Source: Mycoplasmoides gallisepticum
GTDB lineage: Bacteria; Bacillota_I; Bacilli_A; Mycoplasmatales; Mycoplasmoidaceae
Assembly: GCF_900476085.1 (NCBI RefSeq)
Contig: NZ_LS991952.1
Span: 310,001 to 374,000, forward strand
Length of the DNA stretch: 64,000 bases
Direction: 5' to 3'
A program made the position numbers and the translations under genes. Shown one piece after another: positions 38,347 to 48,224 of the stretch; within the stretch, counting starts at the first letter, position 1, and each line of letters starts with the position of its first letter. The notes beneath the pieces were generated by a model that was not told where the DNA came from, did not search any database, and saw only the letters and a list, made by a program, of their open reading frames with translations.

Positions 38347-39978
38347 ATGATATATAGAAAAATTTTAAAATTTATTGATGACTTAATATCCGAATTTAAT
38401 CTTTTATTTTCATCAAATATTTCTTTAATCTTAAAGGGAAGTTATATACTTGCTAAAAATAATATTTTAAAAAGATCTATAAATGATTTAGATTTTTGTT
38501 TCATATCAGATATAAGGGAAACTGATAAACAAAAGTTTTTACAGTGAATAGCTAATAGATTGCCTAATAGTAAATTTGACGATAACTTATTAATTACCTA
38601 TATATTTGATTTTAAAATAGAAATTGTAAGTTTAGAAACTATAAATTTATCTTTTGTTAATAAAAATAATAATTTAAAAAATATATATGATATAAGTGTT
38701 AATTATGCGATTTTACAAAAAATTTTATCTTTTGCTTATATATTTTCTGATGATTTTAAACATGACAGGAACCGAAAAATTTCCGAATTAGTAAATGATT
38801 TAGAATCAGTATATAAATTTAATGGTAATTTAATTAAAGAAATAACATCATGAGCACTATTAAGAAAGGCAATAAATTTAAATTTATTTAATACTTTCTT
38901 TATTTATAAACATTATAATTACGATAAATATCATATTAGATATTTTAAATTTAAAAGCATAGAAAAATATTTAAATACTTATATATATTCTGATATTAAA
39001 AAAATATATAAATTTATGAATAAGGAATCTAAAAAAATAATTATTTTTTTAGATTTATTATTAAAAAATAATTCTTTAATAATAAAAACAATTATTAGTT
39101 CTTATGAAAAACCTACTTTGCCTGGATTTGAAATTAATTTTTTAACAAATGATATTGATGTTAGAAAAGATAAAAAAAACAGTATTTTCTTTAATATTTT
39201 AAATAATAAAAAAGCAGTTTTTATTTCTCATTTAGATGAAGTTGGAGGAATAATTGTAAATGGTAATATTTATAACTTAGGTACTATGAATTGAATAGAT
39301 GGAATTTATAATGTATATGATAAAAAATCTAATTTTATTTTCGATATAAATTGCAACAAAAAAGATAACAACATTTTTTCAGCCGAAAAAAATAGAAAAA
39401 TAAATAGACCTACTTTATTTTTTTCTGATAAAAAATCTAATTCATTAGATAAAAATGATATATATCAAATATTTCCTTCTACAAAAACTATTGTTGATAA
39501 AGTATTTATTAAAAGTAGAAATTCTGACAATAGAATGTCGGTTGCTTGTATTTTAAGTTTAAATAGTTTTTCATCAATTAATTATATATTTACAACAAGA
39601 GAAGAAATATTATTACAATCTTCTAAAGAAAATAAAAATTGAATACAAAAGAAAAAAATTAAATCAATTATTAATATTGAGTCTTCAGAAAGTGATCAGT
39701 GGGATATTGAAGGTATATTAATAAGAGTTTCTGATACTTTTACAGCCGTTAATTTATCATTACTAGAAAAACTAAAGAAATTATGTAATAAATATTCACT
39801 TCCATATCATTTATATTTTGGATCTGGATCAACTGATATTACAGAACTGCAATATGATAACTCAATTACAATAGCTTTACCTGCTGATAAAATTCATAGT
39901 TATGAATCTAATGTTTTAAGTAAAAACATATATTATATGTTAATTTTTATGGAGCTTATAAATGAAGAAATCCTTTAA
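38347..39978 (+). CDS. Nucleotidyltransferase-like domain fused to M42-type metallopeptidase
   Basis: 543 residues in one frame (UGA at 38548, 38851, 39292 and 39640). Residues 1-220 resemble AbiEii-type nucleotidyltransferases: KGSYIL (Gly31-Ser32) and RSINDLDF with Asp47 and Asp49. Residues about 224-543 resemble M42 aminopeptidases with all expected metal and catalytic positions: His295 (SHLDEVGG), Asp394 (SDNRMSVA), Glu419-Glu420 (TTREEIL), Asp463 (RVSDTFT), the GSGSTDI block near 494-498, and His517 (KIHSYES). The start lies 13 bp after IS copy A, so the original 5' end may be lost. Its stop overlaps the transporter gene by 17 bp. I know no protein with this fusion. Confidence 0.78.
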
Positions 39979-41665
39979 TTTTAATCTTTTTAAATATGTT
40001 TCAGCAGTAGGAATATCATTAATCGGTTCTGAAGCATTTAAAATTTCTTCAGCAATTTATATATATAAAATATCTGGTGATTTTTGATTGGTTACTTTAT
40101 TATATTTATTAATTCAATTGCCATCAATAATTATTTATATTTTTTCAAATAAATTAGTAAAAATTCTTAAAGATAAAACCGCATTACTATTAACTGATAT
40201 TTTAAGTGCTTTTTTTCTCTTGATAGTATTTATTATTTCTATTTGATTTTTAACTTCTAACATCTTTTCCATTATATTAATTGTTTTATCAACTATATTG
40301 GGTACTATACATTCTTATCGCTTTATTCATTTAAAAAATGTGTTATATTATTTAGCTACAGATGAAAAAACCTTAAAGTCCTTTAATATTGGCAATTCTC
40401 TTGCTACATCAATAGGTTTAGTTCTTTCACCTTTAATGTCATTTTATTTATATAATTATTTACAATTTTATTGATTGATAGTTTTTAATATTATTACTTA
40501 TTTAATATCTGGTATATTGTATTGGAGTTTAAAACTTAATATAAATTCAATTGAATTTTCTAAAAAAACTATTTCACAAGAGATTAAAAAAACTAAATTA
40601 TCAAGCTGAATATTTATTTTTTCTTTCTCTATTTTAATTGGTATATTACTTTATCCTAGACAAGCGGGATTGATACAATTTTTCGCATATATTAAAGATT
40701 ATAGTTATAATGAATGATCTTTTTGATTCACATTAACTATGTCAATAAGCGGTTTAATAGCTACCATTTTATTGATGATACTAAATCATTTTAATAAATC
40801 TAAAATAAAATTACATATACTAATGATAGTAATGCTCATTTTAGCTACTTCATGAATTTTCATAGAAAAATTAACAACTTCTTCTTATGTTATTTTCATA
40901 TATTATTTTTTGATCAACACTATTCAACAGTTTATTTTTAGTATCACATTACCAACCTTTTATTCTGAATCATACAAGTTATTTAATAAAAAAGATTTTC
41001 ATAAGCAAAATGGTTGATCATTGGCCACTAGAGTTATAGTTTCTAATTTACTTATAATTCTATTTACATTTTTTAACAATAAATTTAGTTATTATTGAGC
41101 ATATTTAAGTTATTCGCTTATTATATTAATATTGTCTACACTTATAATTACAACTTCATTAATTATTTTTAAAACAAATAATATTAATAAATTTTATTCT
41201 TCTAAAAAAACTTTTAAAGATTATGAAGAATATACAAAAAATGGTCTTTGAAATTCAGAAAAAAATATAATCGAAAAATATTTTTTCGATAATACAAAAG
41301 AATTAAAAATATACGATATTGGATGCGGACTGGGGAGAACTACTTTTGAATTAAAAAAAATGTTCCCTAATTCTAAAATTGAAGCAATTGACATAAATAA
41401 AATATTTATTAATAATTGCAAAAAAAGAAATTCTGATAATTCTATATTATTTAAGCATAAAAATATAATAGAGAAAATTAACGAAAAAGAAAAATATGAT
41501 CTTATTTTGTTTTCTTTTAATGGTTTGACAAATATTATTGAAGAAGAAGAAGTTAGAATGGCTTTAAATAATATTTATAACTTGTTAAAAAAGGGTGGAA
41601 AATTCATTTTTACTATACATGATATGTTTTCTACTGAAGAATACAAAAATTATTGATTAGAAAAA

Positions 41666-41673
41666 GTAAAAGT
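41666..41673 (+). repeat. 8-bp target-site duplication of IS copy B (partner 43058-43065)
   Basis: GTAAAAGT occurs directly before the left end and directly after the right end of copy B. This is the 8-bp duplication usual for IS256-type transposition. Removing the IS and one copy rejoins the reading frame ...WLEKVKVYDLELF. Confidence 0.93.
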
Positions 41674-43057
41674 GGCACCGAATTCAATTTTGTGTAAAAC
41701 AATTAATTAACTCAAAAAAGAAAGGTTAATATAATTTTATAAACGGTAATCAAAAATGAATTCAAAAGACGAACAAATGAAACAGATTCAAAAATTAATT
41801 GTTGAATTTGTAAAACAATTTGGTCCTAGTAGTGGAAAACAACTATTAAACATCACTGATTATATTGCTAAGCCTGTTTTACAGGCTCTGGTTGATGGTG
41901 AACACGTTGGCAAACTAGAGTTATTGAGAGAAAATGCTGATAATGATGAGAATGTGTATCAAAACGGCTCATACACTAGAAATGTTAAGTGAGGGAAAGA
42001 AGAAATTCCCATAAAAATGAAAAGAATTCGTGGTGAAAATCAAGACTCTCAAATTATCCCGAAATATCAAAGAATTATCCATGATAAGTTTATTTTAGAT
42101 GTTCTTTCTTTAGCTTCTACTCGTTTGTCAAACAATGAAATCGCTGATCAAATAACGTCAATATATGGATTCAAAGTAAGTCCTAGCGTAATTTCAAATT
42201 GTATCCAAACTGTTCAAGATGAGATGCGCGATTGGCACGAAAGACCGCTAGAAAACAACTACCCAATCATAATGATTGACGGTAAAGTCTTTAAGATCAA
42301 AACTGAAGAAAGCGGACGGTCAAAGTACGTAAATAAAACGCTTTATGTCGTGGTAGGAATCAATGCGGATGGTCAAAAAGAGCTTATAGCGCTATACGTA
42401 AGCAACACCGAATCTGCTACAGAATGAATTAACATTCTTGATAATTTGAAAGAACGCGGCTTGTCTGAAACATATATTATTGTTTCAGATGGTTTAAAGG
42501 GTTTGAAAGAAGCGATTGAAAACGTTTATCCAAAAGCAATGCATATTACTTGCACGGTTCATATGATTAGAAATGCTGCAAAATATGTATCTCATTCTAT
42601 GAAGTCCGATTTTTTAAGAGACTTAAAAAACATATATGGAGCAGACAATTGAGAAAGTGCAAAACACAACTTTGAATATTTAAAAAATAAGTGAGGCGGT
42701 TCTAACAAGCGCGCAGTTGAAGTTGTGGAAAGAGCGATGGACAACATAGAAAAACTCTTTAGCTTTTCTAAAGCTTTACGGACATTAGTTTATACCAGCA
42801 ACATAGTTGAAAACTATAATTCAGTAATTGGGAGTTTCCTAGCTGCTAAAAAGTCTTTTAATAACATAAACCAGCTGTTATTAGACCTATATGTACATTT
42901 TGGTTACAATCCAAGATATAAAAAACTAAATCAGAAAAGTAATAGAGTGAGAAATTGATATAGAATATATGAAGAGTTAATGGATGTATTTCCGAACTTA
43001 CTTAAGAAAAACTAAAAGTTCGAAAAAATCCAATTACACAAAATTAGCTTCGTTACC
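41674..43057 (+). mobile_element. IS256-family insertion sequence, copy B
   Basis: 1384 bp, apparently identical to copy A over its length, including both ends. Flanked by the intact duplication GTAAAAGT. It disrupts the methyltransferase domain of the MFS fusion gene. Identity of the copies implies recent movement. Confidence 0.95.
41756..43015 (+). CDS. IS256-family transposase, copy B
   Basis: 419 residues, the same protein as in copy A by reading: MNSKDEQMKQIQKLIVEFVK at the start and the same DDE contexts. Intact frame with UGA as Trp. This copy has a proper target duplication, so it is the cleaner insertion of the two. Confidence 0.93.
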
Positions 43058-43280
43058 GTAAAAGTTTATGACTTAGAGTTATTTTCTGAAAAAAAAGTTC
43101 TATCAAATAAAGAAAATGATATATGAGTAAAAAACAGATTTTACACACAAGAAGATATGAAAAAAATATTATCGGATGAATTTAATTTTAAAATTTTGGA
43201 AGTATCAAAAAGAGATGAAAAATTAGAAGAAGAATGAGTTAAAAAATTATCCAAACCTTTATTATTTTATGTTACACAAA

Positions 43281-43322
43281 AATAGTTAATTCTATAAATA
43301 TATAATTTTAGAATTAACTATT
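43281..43322 (+). terminator. Long inverted repeat after the methyltransferase stop
   Basis: Perfect 13-bp arms AATAGTTAATTCT (43281-43293) / AGAATTAACTATT (43310-43322), overlapping the TAG stop. There is no T run after it, so stabilising or terminating function is uncertain. Confidence 0.4.
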
Positions 43323-43347
43323 CCCACATTGTAACTTCCAAGTTATC

Positions 43348-43385
43348 ACTCTCAAAAAAATATTAAAATTTTTGGGAGTTTTTTT
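43348..43385 (+). terminator. Intrinsic terminator beside an IS1634-like end
   Basis: ACTCTCAAAAA pairs with TTTTTGGGAGT (one G-U), followed by T7. The motif ACTTCCAAGTTA lies just upstream at 43334-43345 and resembles the IS-end repeats at 36329 and 43797. Confidence 0.65.
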
Positions 43386-43414
43386 ATTAAAATTTACTAC
43401 AAAAAGAAAGAAAA

Positions 43415-43732
43415 ATGCTACTTTGAGAGCATTTACAAATGTATGTTTATAAAGACGAGCATATTCAATCTCATGTATTTTTATGCTTTTTATCTCTAAT
43501 TGTTTTGAAATATTGCATTTATAAATTAAAGAAATTTTATAAAGATAATGGAGAGATCCAAAAACTCACAATGAATATGTTTATAGATGCATTGAAACTT
43601 ATAACAATCACAACAAAGACTGTGAATGGTAAAGTTGTAAGTGAAATCAAGAATAATTTAAACCCAGAACATAAGGAATTAAACAAAATATATAGTGATT
43701 TTCAATATGTGGTTGATGGTCTATCATTGTAA
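43415..43732 (+). pseudogene. C-terminal remnant of an IS1634-family transposase
   Basis: The stretch VYVYKDEHIQSHVFLCFLSL, then IVLKYCIYKLKKFY, matches the conserved C-terminal region of IS4/IS1634-type transposases, where RPxYxxKDExIxGHxFLCFLxL is usual. Only about 100 residues remain; the catalytic core is absent. The open frame extends back to ATG 43415, but similarity begins near 43439. It lies between two TTCCAAGTT-type repeats, so this is probably a deleted IS with both ends kept. Confidence 0.8.
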
Positions 43733-43796
43733 TTTAAAAGTGTAAAAAACGAATACGCCTTATTTATAATAGGTGTATTTGTTTTTTCTTCATTAC

Positions 43797-43812
43797 AACT
43801 TGGAAACGCAGG
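43797..43812 (-). repeat. Right-end inverted repeat of the IS1634-like remnant
   Basis: AACTTGGAAACGCAGG, the inverse of 36329-36344 (15 of 16). It abuts the right copy of the 52-53 bp direct repeat, exactly where an IS end would meet its target duplication. Confidence 0.6.
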
Positions 43813-43865
43813 ATTAATCGCAGAATGTACAAGATGGTAAGTTAAAAAAAATAAGCATAAGCGTT
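43813..43865 (+). repeat. Direct repeat, right copy, at island boundary
   Basis: 53 bp repeating 31082-31133, the permease gene 3' end, with one substitution and one extra A. It continues into a complete terminator, so it marks the pre-insertion sequence downstream of the ABC operon. Confidence 0.9.
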
Positions 43866-43886
43866 AAACGCTTATGCTTATTTTTA
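43851..43886. terminator. Bidirectional terminator
   Basis: ATAAGCATAAGCG (43851-43863) pairs with CGCTTATGCTTAT (43869-43881). T run on the plus side, A run on the other. It originally ended the ABC operon and still ends the minus-strand reductase gene. The left repeat copy keeps only a short AAGCAT/ATGCTT version. Confidence 0.8.
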
Positions 43887-43906
43887 TCTAATTCTTAAGG
43901 TTTGAT

Positions 43907-44398
43907 TTATTGATTAACAACGTTAAGGAATTCTTGGATCTCTTTGCTACGATCTTGATTTAATTGGTATTCACCAAAACCGTATGAACCTACAACTTGA
44001 GCGCCAAAGAAACCTAATACATCAGTTAAGATTGCTCTTACCATAGGTGCTGCTTTAGCTCCAGGAGTAGCTGCTACGATATAAGCCTTCTTATTGCCTA
44101 GTCAGTTTTTGTTAGTTGATAATCAGTCTAAGATATTCTTAGCAAATCCAGGCATATAACCATTAATCTCAGGAGTTACAAAGATCATCTTTTCATAAGG
44201 TAATAGTTTTTCATTAAGTTCACTGATCTTAGCGGGAACTTTTTCAACAGTATCACTAGAGATGTGATCAACGTTGTAGTCAGCTAAGTTAATAAAATCA
44301 AATGAACCTAATTTAGCAATCTTAGTTGCTAAATCATAATTAAGTGATTTGCTAACATCACTATTTGAGCAAGATAAAACGATTGTGTTTTTTTTCAT
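43907..44398 (-). CDS. NAD(P)H-dependent FMN reductase-like flavoprotein
   Basis: 163 residues from ATG 44398 to TAA 43909-43907, UGA at 44125-44123. Flavodoxin-like fold: IVLSCSNSDVSKSLNYDLA for the phosphate loop, and FVTPEINGYMPGFAKNILDW, matching the PEYNxxxPGxLKNxLDW motif of NADPH-dependent FMN reductases. Probably supplies reduced flavin or removes oxidants. It follows the 125-residue gene by 4 bp. Confidence 0.85.
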
Positions 44399-44402
44399 AT
44401 GA

Positions 44403-44780
44403 TTAATTATTAAAATTGAATAATGGTTTTTTGGTTATTTCGATAAATTCTTTTTCAAGCTTGTCTCTAGTCATTTTGTATTCTGTTTTGAAACTTTCAA
44501 CAAACTTGGTGAATACAGTATAAAGGGTTTTAAAAATAATGTCGTTTTCTTGCTCTTCATTTAGAGGTTCAACCTCTAAATGAAAGTTATAGTCATTATT
44601 ACGATCTTGCTTGATATAACTTGCTAATTTGATAAGACCTTCATCAAAATCAGGTCTTTCGCCTTCTTCTGAAAACACGAAACTAAGAAGAATATGATCT
44701 GGTTTGTCAATAGCAACTAAATTAACATGATAATCTTTTTCGTTTTTTTTAAATAGAAGTTTATACATTATTTTCATCAT
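44403..44780 (-). CDS. Small protein of unknown function, coupled to the ATPase gene
   Basis: 125 residues from ATG 44780 (or the adjacent ATG 44777). Acidic and basic residues are mixed; beta-rich first half (YHVNLVAIDKPDHILLSFVF) and helical second half. No signal or membrane segment. It overlaps the 3' end of the SMC-like ATPase gene by 13 bp, so it is likely made with it and may be its partner. Confidence 0.7.
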   Translation of the reverse strand: MMKIMYKLLFKKNEKDYHVNLVAIDKPDHILLSFVFSEEGERPDFDEGLIKLASYIKQDRNNDYNFHLEVEPLNEEQENDIIFKTLYTVFTKFVESFKTEYKMTRDKLEKEFIEITKKPLFNFNN

Positions 44781-46459
44781 CCCCTTTTTTTGTTAACAAG
44801 AATTGAGTGGCGTTCTTCTAAAGCTTGTATCCCGCCCTCTAAATAGTGGGCTGAAGCATTTTCATTTACCACTTCATCTTCGATAATCTCTAACTTATCA
44901 GTTAAATTAGATTGACGATATGAGTTTTGGATATCGTTTGTTCTAAACGAACAAACTGTTGTTGTTTGTGGGTCGGTTAAGATCCCCGTATTTGAGTTGT
45001 GAGTAATAATAAACACTTGCCCGATCTTATCATTTTCTTTGATTGCTGGGATTAAGGTTTTAGCAATCGTATAACTGTCAATATTATCTTCAGGTTGATC
45101 TAAGAATAAGATTGATGATTGACAATTTTTAATCACACGACTAACACCATAACTTGATCTTGTTCCTAATGACAACTTTTCATAATCCTTACCGTCTAAT
45201 AAAACAGTGATCTTGTTTTGAAGGTTTTCTTCAAAGTATTTTTCTAAAGTTTGTAATAAGATCTCATCATCATCTAGATCGTATTTATTATCTTTAAACC
45301 CGCCTTTTTGTAAAAAGTTGTTTAATCATTTAACTTTGTCAGTAAACACACTTGGTTTGTACAAGCATTTTGAAAAAATCTTGTACAACGGTGGATCTTC
45401 TTCACTAGTTTCACCTAAATCATATTCAAGATCGATTTCGAATTGAATATCAGAATCGTTCTCACTTTTAGCTTTATTCTTGATCGGAATTTTAGAAAAT
45501 TTTTGATCTAGAAAGTTATCAAAATAAGCAAAGTTATTAGCTAATACTCTTGCAATCGACTTGAATTTTTCTTCTAGTGCTGAACTAAATGAACCGATTC
45601 TTCTATCAGTTTCTTGAGAATCTTTTAAGTATTGTTCATAATCTTTAATCGTGTTGGTTACTGCATCATATTTAACGTTATTTAAAGATTTATCAAAGAT
45701 CGATCTAGTATGTAATTTCAGCAAGCTTAGTACTGTCTCAATAATCTTTTCATAATCTTGATTACTAATTAATTCAATTTCACCAGATCTAGGTTTATGC
45801 TCAATAACCTTATTAAGGTAGTGTCTTAAAATACTATATAAGTCTGTATGAACTTTGATGACTCACTTATTATTTTTTTCTTGTGTGCGATTTAATGAGT
45901 TAACTAACAGCTTTTGGATCTGTTCTAATAACCGTTTGTTCCTATCGTTTTTTAATTGAAACAGATCGTGAATATTTAGTTCATTTAAATTTTTTAACAG
46001 TTGGTTAAGCTCATGAAAAGTTTTAAAATAACCATCAAAAAAGATACTTAAATCTTTTGCTACCATTTTACAGCTTTTTTCTAAAAAACGATTCTTTTCT
46101 TTTTTAAAAGTAGCTGCTGTATCTAATTCTTTTTTAATCTTGTCATCTTGAATAATGATATCGTTTCTCTGTTCGTCTTTTGGGTATTTGGTTCTTTTAT
46201 CCCTTCAACGTTTAATATCACCGTTTGAATAAACAAGCTTATCAACATTAAAACCAAACGTTTTAGCGATCTGATCGATATCACTATCATAATTGGAATA
46301 ATTCGCATGTAAGCCATACAAGATTTTTAACAAGGTAGATTTCCCACCACCTTTAGTCCCAATTATGACATTAACACCAGGTAAAAACTGTAATATATGT
46401 TCGCTTGAACTATTGCTTAAAACAAGTTCCTTGATATATTTTTTTTCATTATTAATCAT
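44768..46459 (-). CDS. SMC/RecF-like AAA ATPase
   Basis: 563 residues from ATG 46459. The true stop is TAA 44770-44768 after two successive UGA tryptophans. Walker A GTKGGGKSTLLKILYG near residue 34 and Walker B SSILFLDQPEDNIDSYTIAK with the ABC-type D-loop lie far apart, separated by a helical coiled-coil-like region (about 120-400). VFIITHNSN gives the switch His. This layout is shared by SMC-like ATPases of DNA repair and defence (RecF, OLD, TrlF-like). A PHP nuclease-fold gene is upstream in the operon. Confidence 0.85.
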
Positions 46460-46482
46460 ATCTTATTAGCTAATAGCTTATA

Positions 46483-46513
46483 CTATATTAATATGTATAT
46501 TATATTAATATAG
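46483..46513. promoter_or_regulatory. Perfect 12-bp inverted repeat between PHP and ATPase genes
   Basis: CTATATTAATAT (46483-46494) / ATATTAATATAG (46502-46513) with a 7-nt loop, in the 72-bp gap. It could be an operator or an mRNA hairpin. AT-only arms make chance less negligible. Confidence 0.4.
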
Positions 46514-46531
46514 CAAAAAGCTGATCAAAGA

Positions 46532-47227
46532 TTATAAATAAAGTTGAGTTTTTAAATCTTCAAAGGTGATTAACTGGTCTTTTGGGATCTTAATTTTAGT
46601 TTTAGAACAGTACTTATCGTACTTTTTAATATCATGACAATCACTAAAAAAGACCTGTTTGTAATCGTTATTTAACCTACTTTTTATCGCTTTAGATAAC
46701 CGATTTTCTTTACCTTGATTGACTTCGACATACCTAACATCAGCTAAAACATTTTCAAAGTCTTCAAACGAACATTTCCCAGATTTACCAACATCTGGGA
46801 TAATGAAAAAATCAAATTCGGCTTTTTTAAACTCTTTAACTAGTAAATTTAAATCAGCTCCTTGTTTGTTTTGCAACTCTCTTACTAGTAACTTGAGTTT
46901 TTCTAACCGTGCTAGATCAAGATCGTTATTAAAGATAAAATTACAATCAGCCTTAGGATTAATTGATCTAATCCTGAATTCAACTCCAGGAAAGATCGTA
47001 ATTTTGCGATCCTTAATTCGTTCAATTAACCCTTTTAGTTCAAGATAAAAAAGCTCAGTAAAAACATCGTGATCAGTAAAACTAAAAGCACCAACATTAT
47101 GCTTTTTTAGTTGGGTTAAATAATAATCAGCACTGTAAGCTGATTTAGGTGTTTGTTTTTCTCCAGCGTGACGAGAGTGATGGCTATGAAGGTGTAAATC
47201 GACTAATTGATAATCTTCTTTAGTCAT
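46532..47227 (-). CDS. PHP-domain phosphoesterase
   Basis: 231 residues from ATG 47227 to TAA 46534-46532. Metal-binding motifs of the PHP fold are visible: DLHLHSHHS (HxH), FTDHD, FPGVEF (Glu) and FSDCHD (DxH). Such enzymes hydrolyse phosphodiesters or phosphomonoesters. The downstream ATPase makes a PHP-ATPase pair like the two halves of TrlF-type proteins, here encoded separately. Confidence 0.87.
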   Translation of the reverse strand: MTKEDYQLVDLHLHSHHSRHAGEKQTPKSAYSADYYLTQLKKHNVGAFSFTDHDVFTELFYLELKGLIERIKDRKITIFPGVEFRIRSINPKADCNFIFNNDLDLARLEKLKLLVRELQNKQGADLNLLVKEFKKAEFDFFIIPDVGKSGKCSFEDFENVLADVRYVEVNQGKENRLSKAIKSRLNNDYKQVFFSDCHDIKKYDKYCSKTKIKIPKDQLITFEDLKTQLYL

Positions 47228-47240
47228 ATCTTACAAACCT

Positions 47241-48134
47241 TTATTTTAATAAGAATTGGTTAATAAATTTAGCCACACCAAGATTTTCGCAATTATCTGC
47301 TTGATATTTAGCAAAAGTCTTATAAACGTCTTTTGCATTATTAACAGCCACACTAAGATTTGATCATTTAAATAGATCAACATCGTTGTGATTATCCCCA
47401 AAACACACGGTATTATCTTTGGTAATTTTATTGTTAAAGTTATTTTTTACCCAAAAGATCCCACTAGCTTTTGATTCGTTAGGACGAATCACAACATCTT
47501 GTTTGTATTTAGTAACAGTGACATTACCATAGTTATTTAGGTCAATAAAGAAGTCGATCTCACGTTGGTTAAGTGGTTTTAGTGCAATTGGTCTTGTACT
47601 AATCGTAATTGCTGTAATCTCATCATTATAAAAATTACTTACCTTACTTAGATCGACATATCTTAATTTGAACATCTCATTATGGTATTTTTCATTAAAG
47701 AATTCATCTTGTAATGTTCATCAAGATTTATTCTTAGAAACATACACACCAAACGGGGTGTTAATACTATATGAGATGTTTTTAAACTTCTTAGCTAAAA
47801 CGATTAAGCGATCGATTACGCTCTTATCAATATAAGAAGCCTTAACACATTTATTATTAATATAAACACATGCCCCATCATCTGTAATCGTAGGCAAATT
47901 AAACATGTTGGTTTGAGTTAATAATGGGTATACTTTACGATAATCTCTTCCTGTAGCTATCCCAGTATAGATTCCTTGTTCAATTAGTTTTTGAAACGCT
48001 TGTACTACTTCAGGGGGGACATCAAATAGATCTTTGTAGTGTTGACCTTTATATAAAAATTTAGCATCTTTTTTAGATGTAATAATCGTATCGTCTAGAT
48101 CAGTATAAACGAATTTGGTATTTCTTAAGCTCAT
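47241..48134 (-). CDS. HAD-superfamily phosphatase, Cof type
   Basis: 297 residues, UGA tryptophans at 47720-47718, 47717-47715 and 47363-47361. Motif I is VYTDLDDTII with the nucleophile Asp, motif II IATGRD, a cap domain in the middle, and motif IV CFGDNHNDVDLFKW. Cof-type enzymes dephosphorylate sugar phosphates, FMN or pyridoxal phosphate. It ends 13 bp before the PHP gene start and is the first gene of the minus-strand operon; the 90-bp gap to 48225 holds divergent AT-rich promoters. Confidence 0.92.
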
Positions 48135-48224
48135 ATTTTAATTAGTAAGATAATTTTAAAATACAATATTCTATAAATTTAAAATTAATAATAATAAATT
48201 AATAATATAAGATAATATCTAGCA

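Larger units (their letters stand above)
39962..43285 (+). pseudogene. MFS transporter fused to SAM methyltransferase, interrupted by IS copy B
   Basis: Without the IS and one target duplication the frame encodes about 643 residues. Residues 1-405 have about twelve hydrophobic helices with an MFS-like layout. Residues about 425-640 form a class I methyltransferase with motif I IYDIGCGLGRTTFEL (Asp452), acidic loop IEAIDIN, DLILFSFNGL and LLKKGGKFIFTIHDMF. The frame is continuous between the parts. The IS entered at 41674; its 1384 bp plus the 8-bp duplication is a multiple of three, so the downstream part (VYDLELFSEKKV to TAG 43283) stays in frame. As is, translation ends just inside the IS. 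Confidence 0.82.

Noticed and set aside
41756..42958. Transposase B read as four separate genes
   Set aside because: The breaks are UGA codons read as Trp; one 419-residue frame is continuous.
44777..44779. UGA as the stop of the SMC-like ATPase
   Set aside because: UGA is Trp here; two UGA codons and one Lys codon precede a true TAA at 44770-44768.
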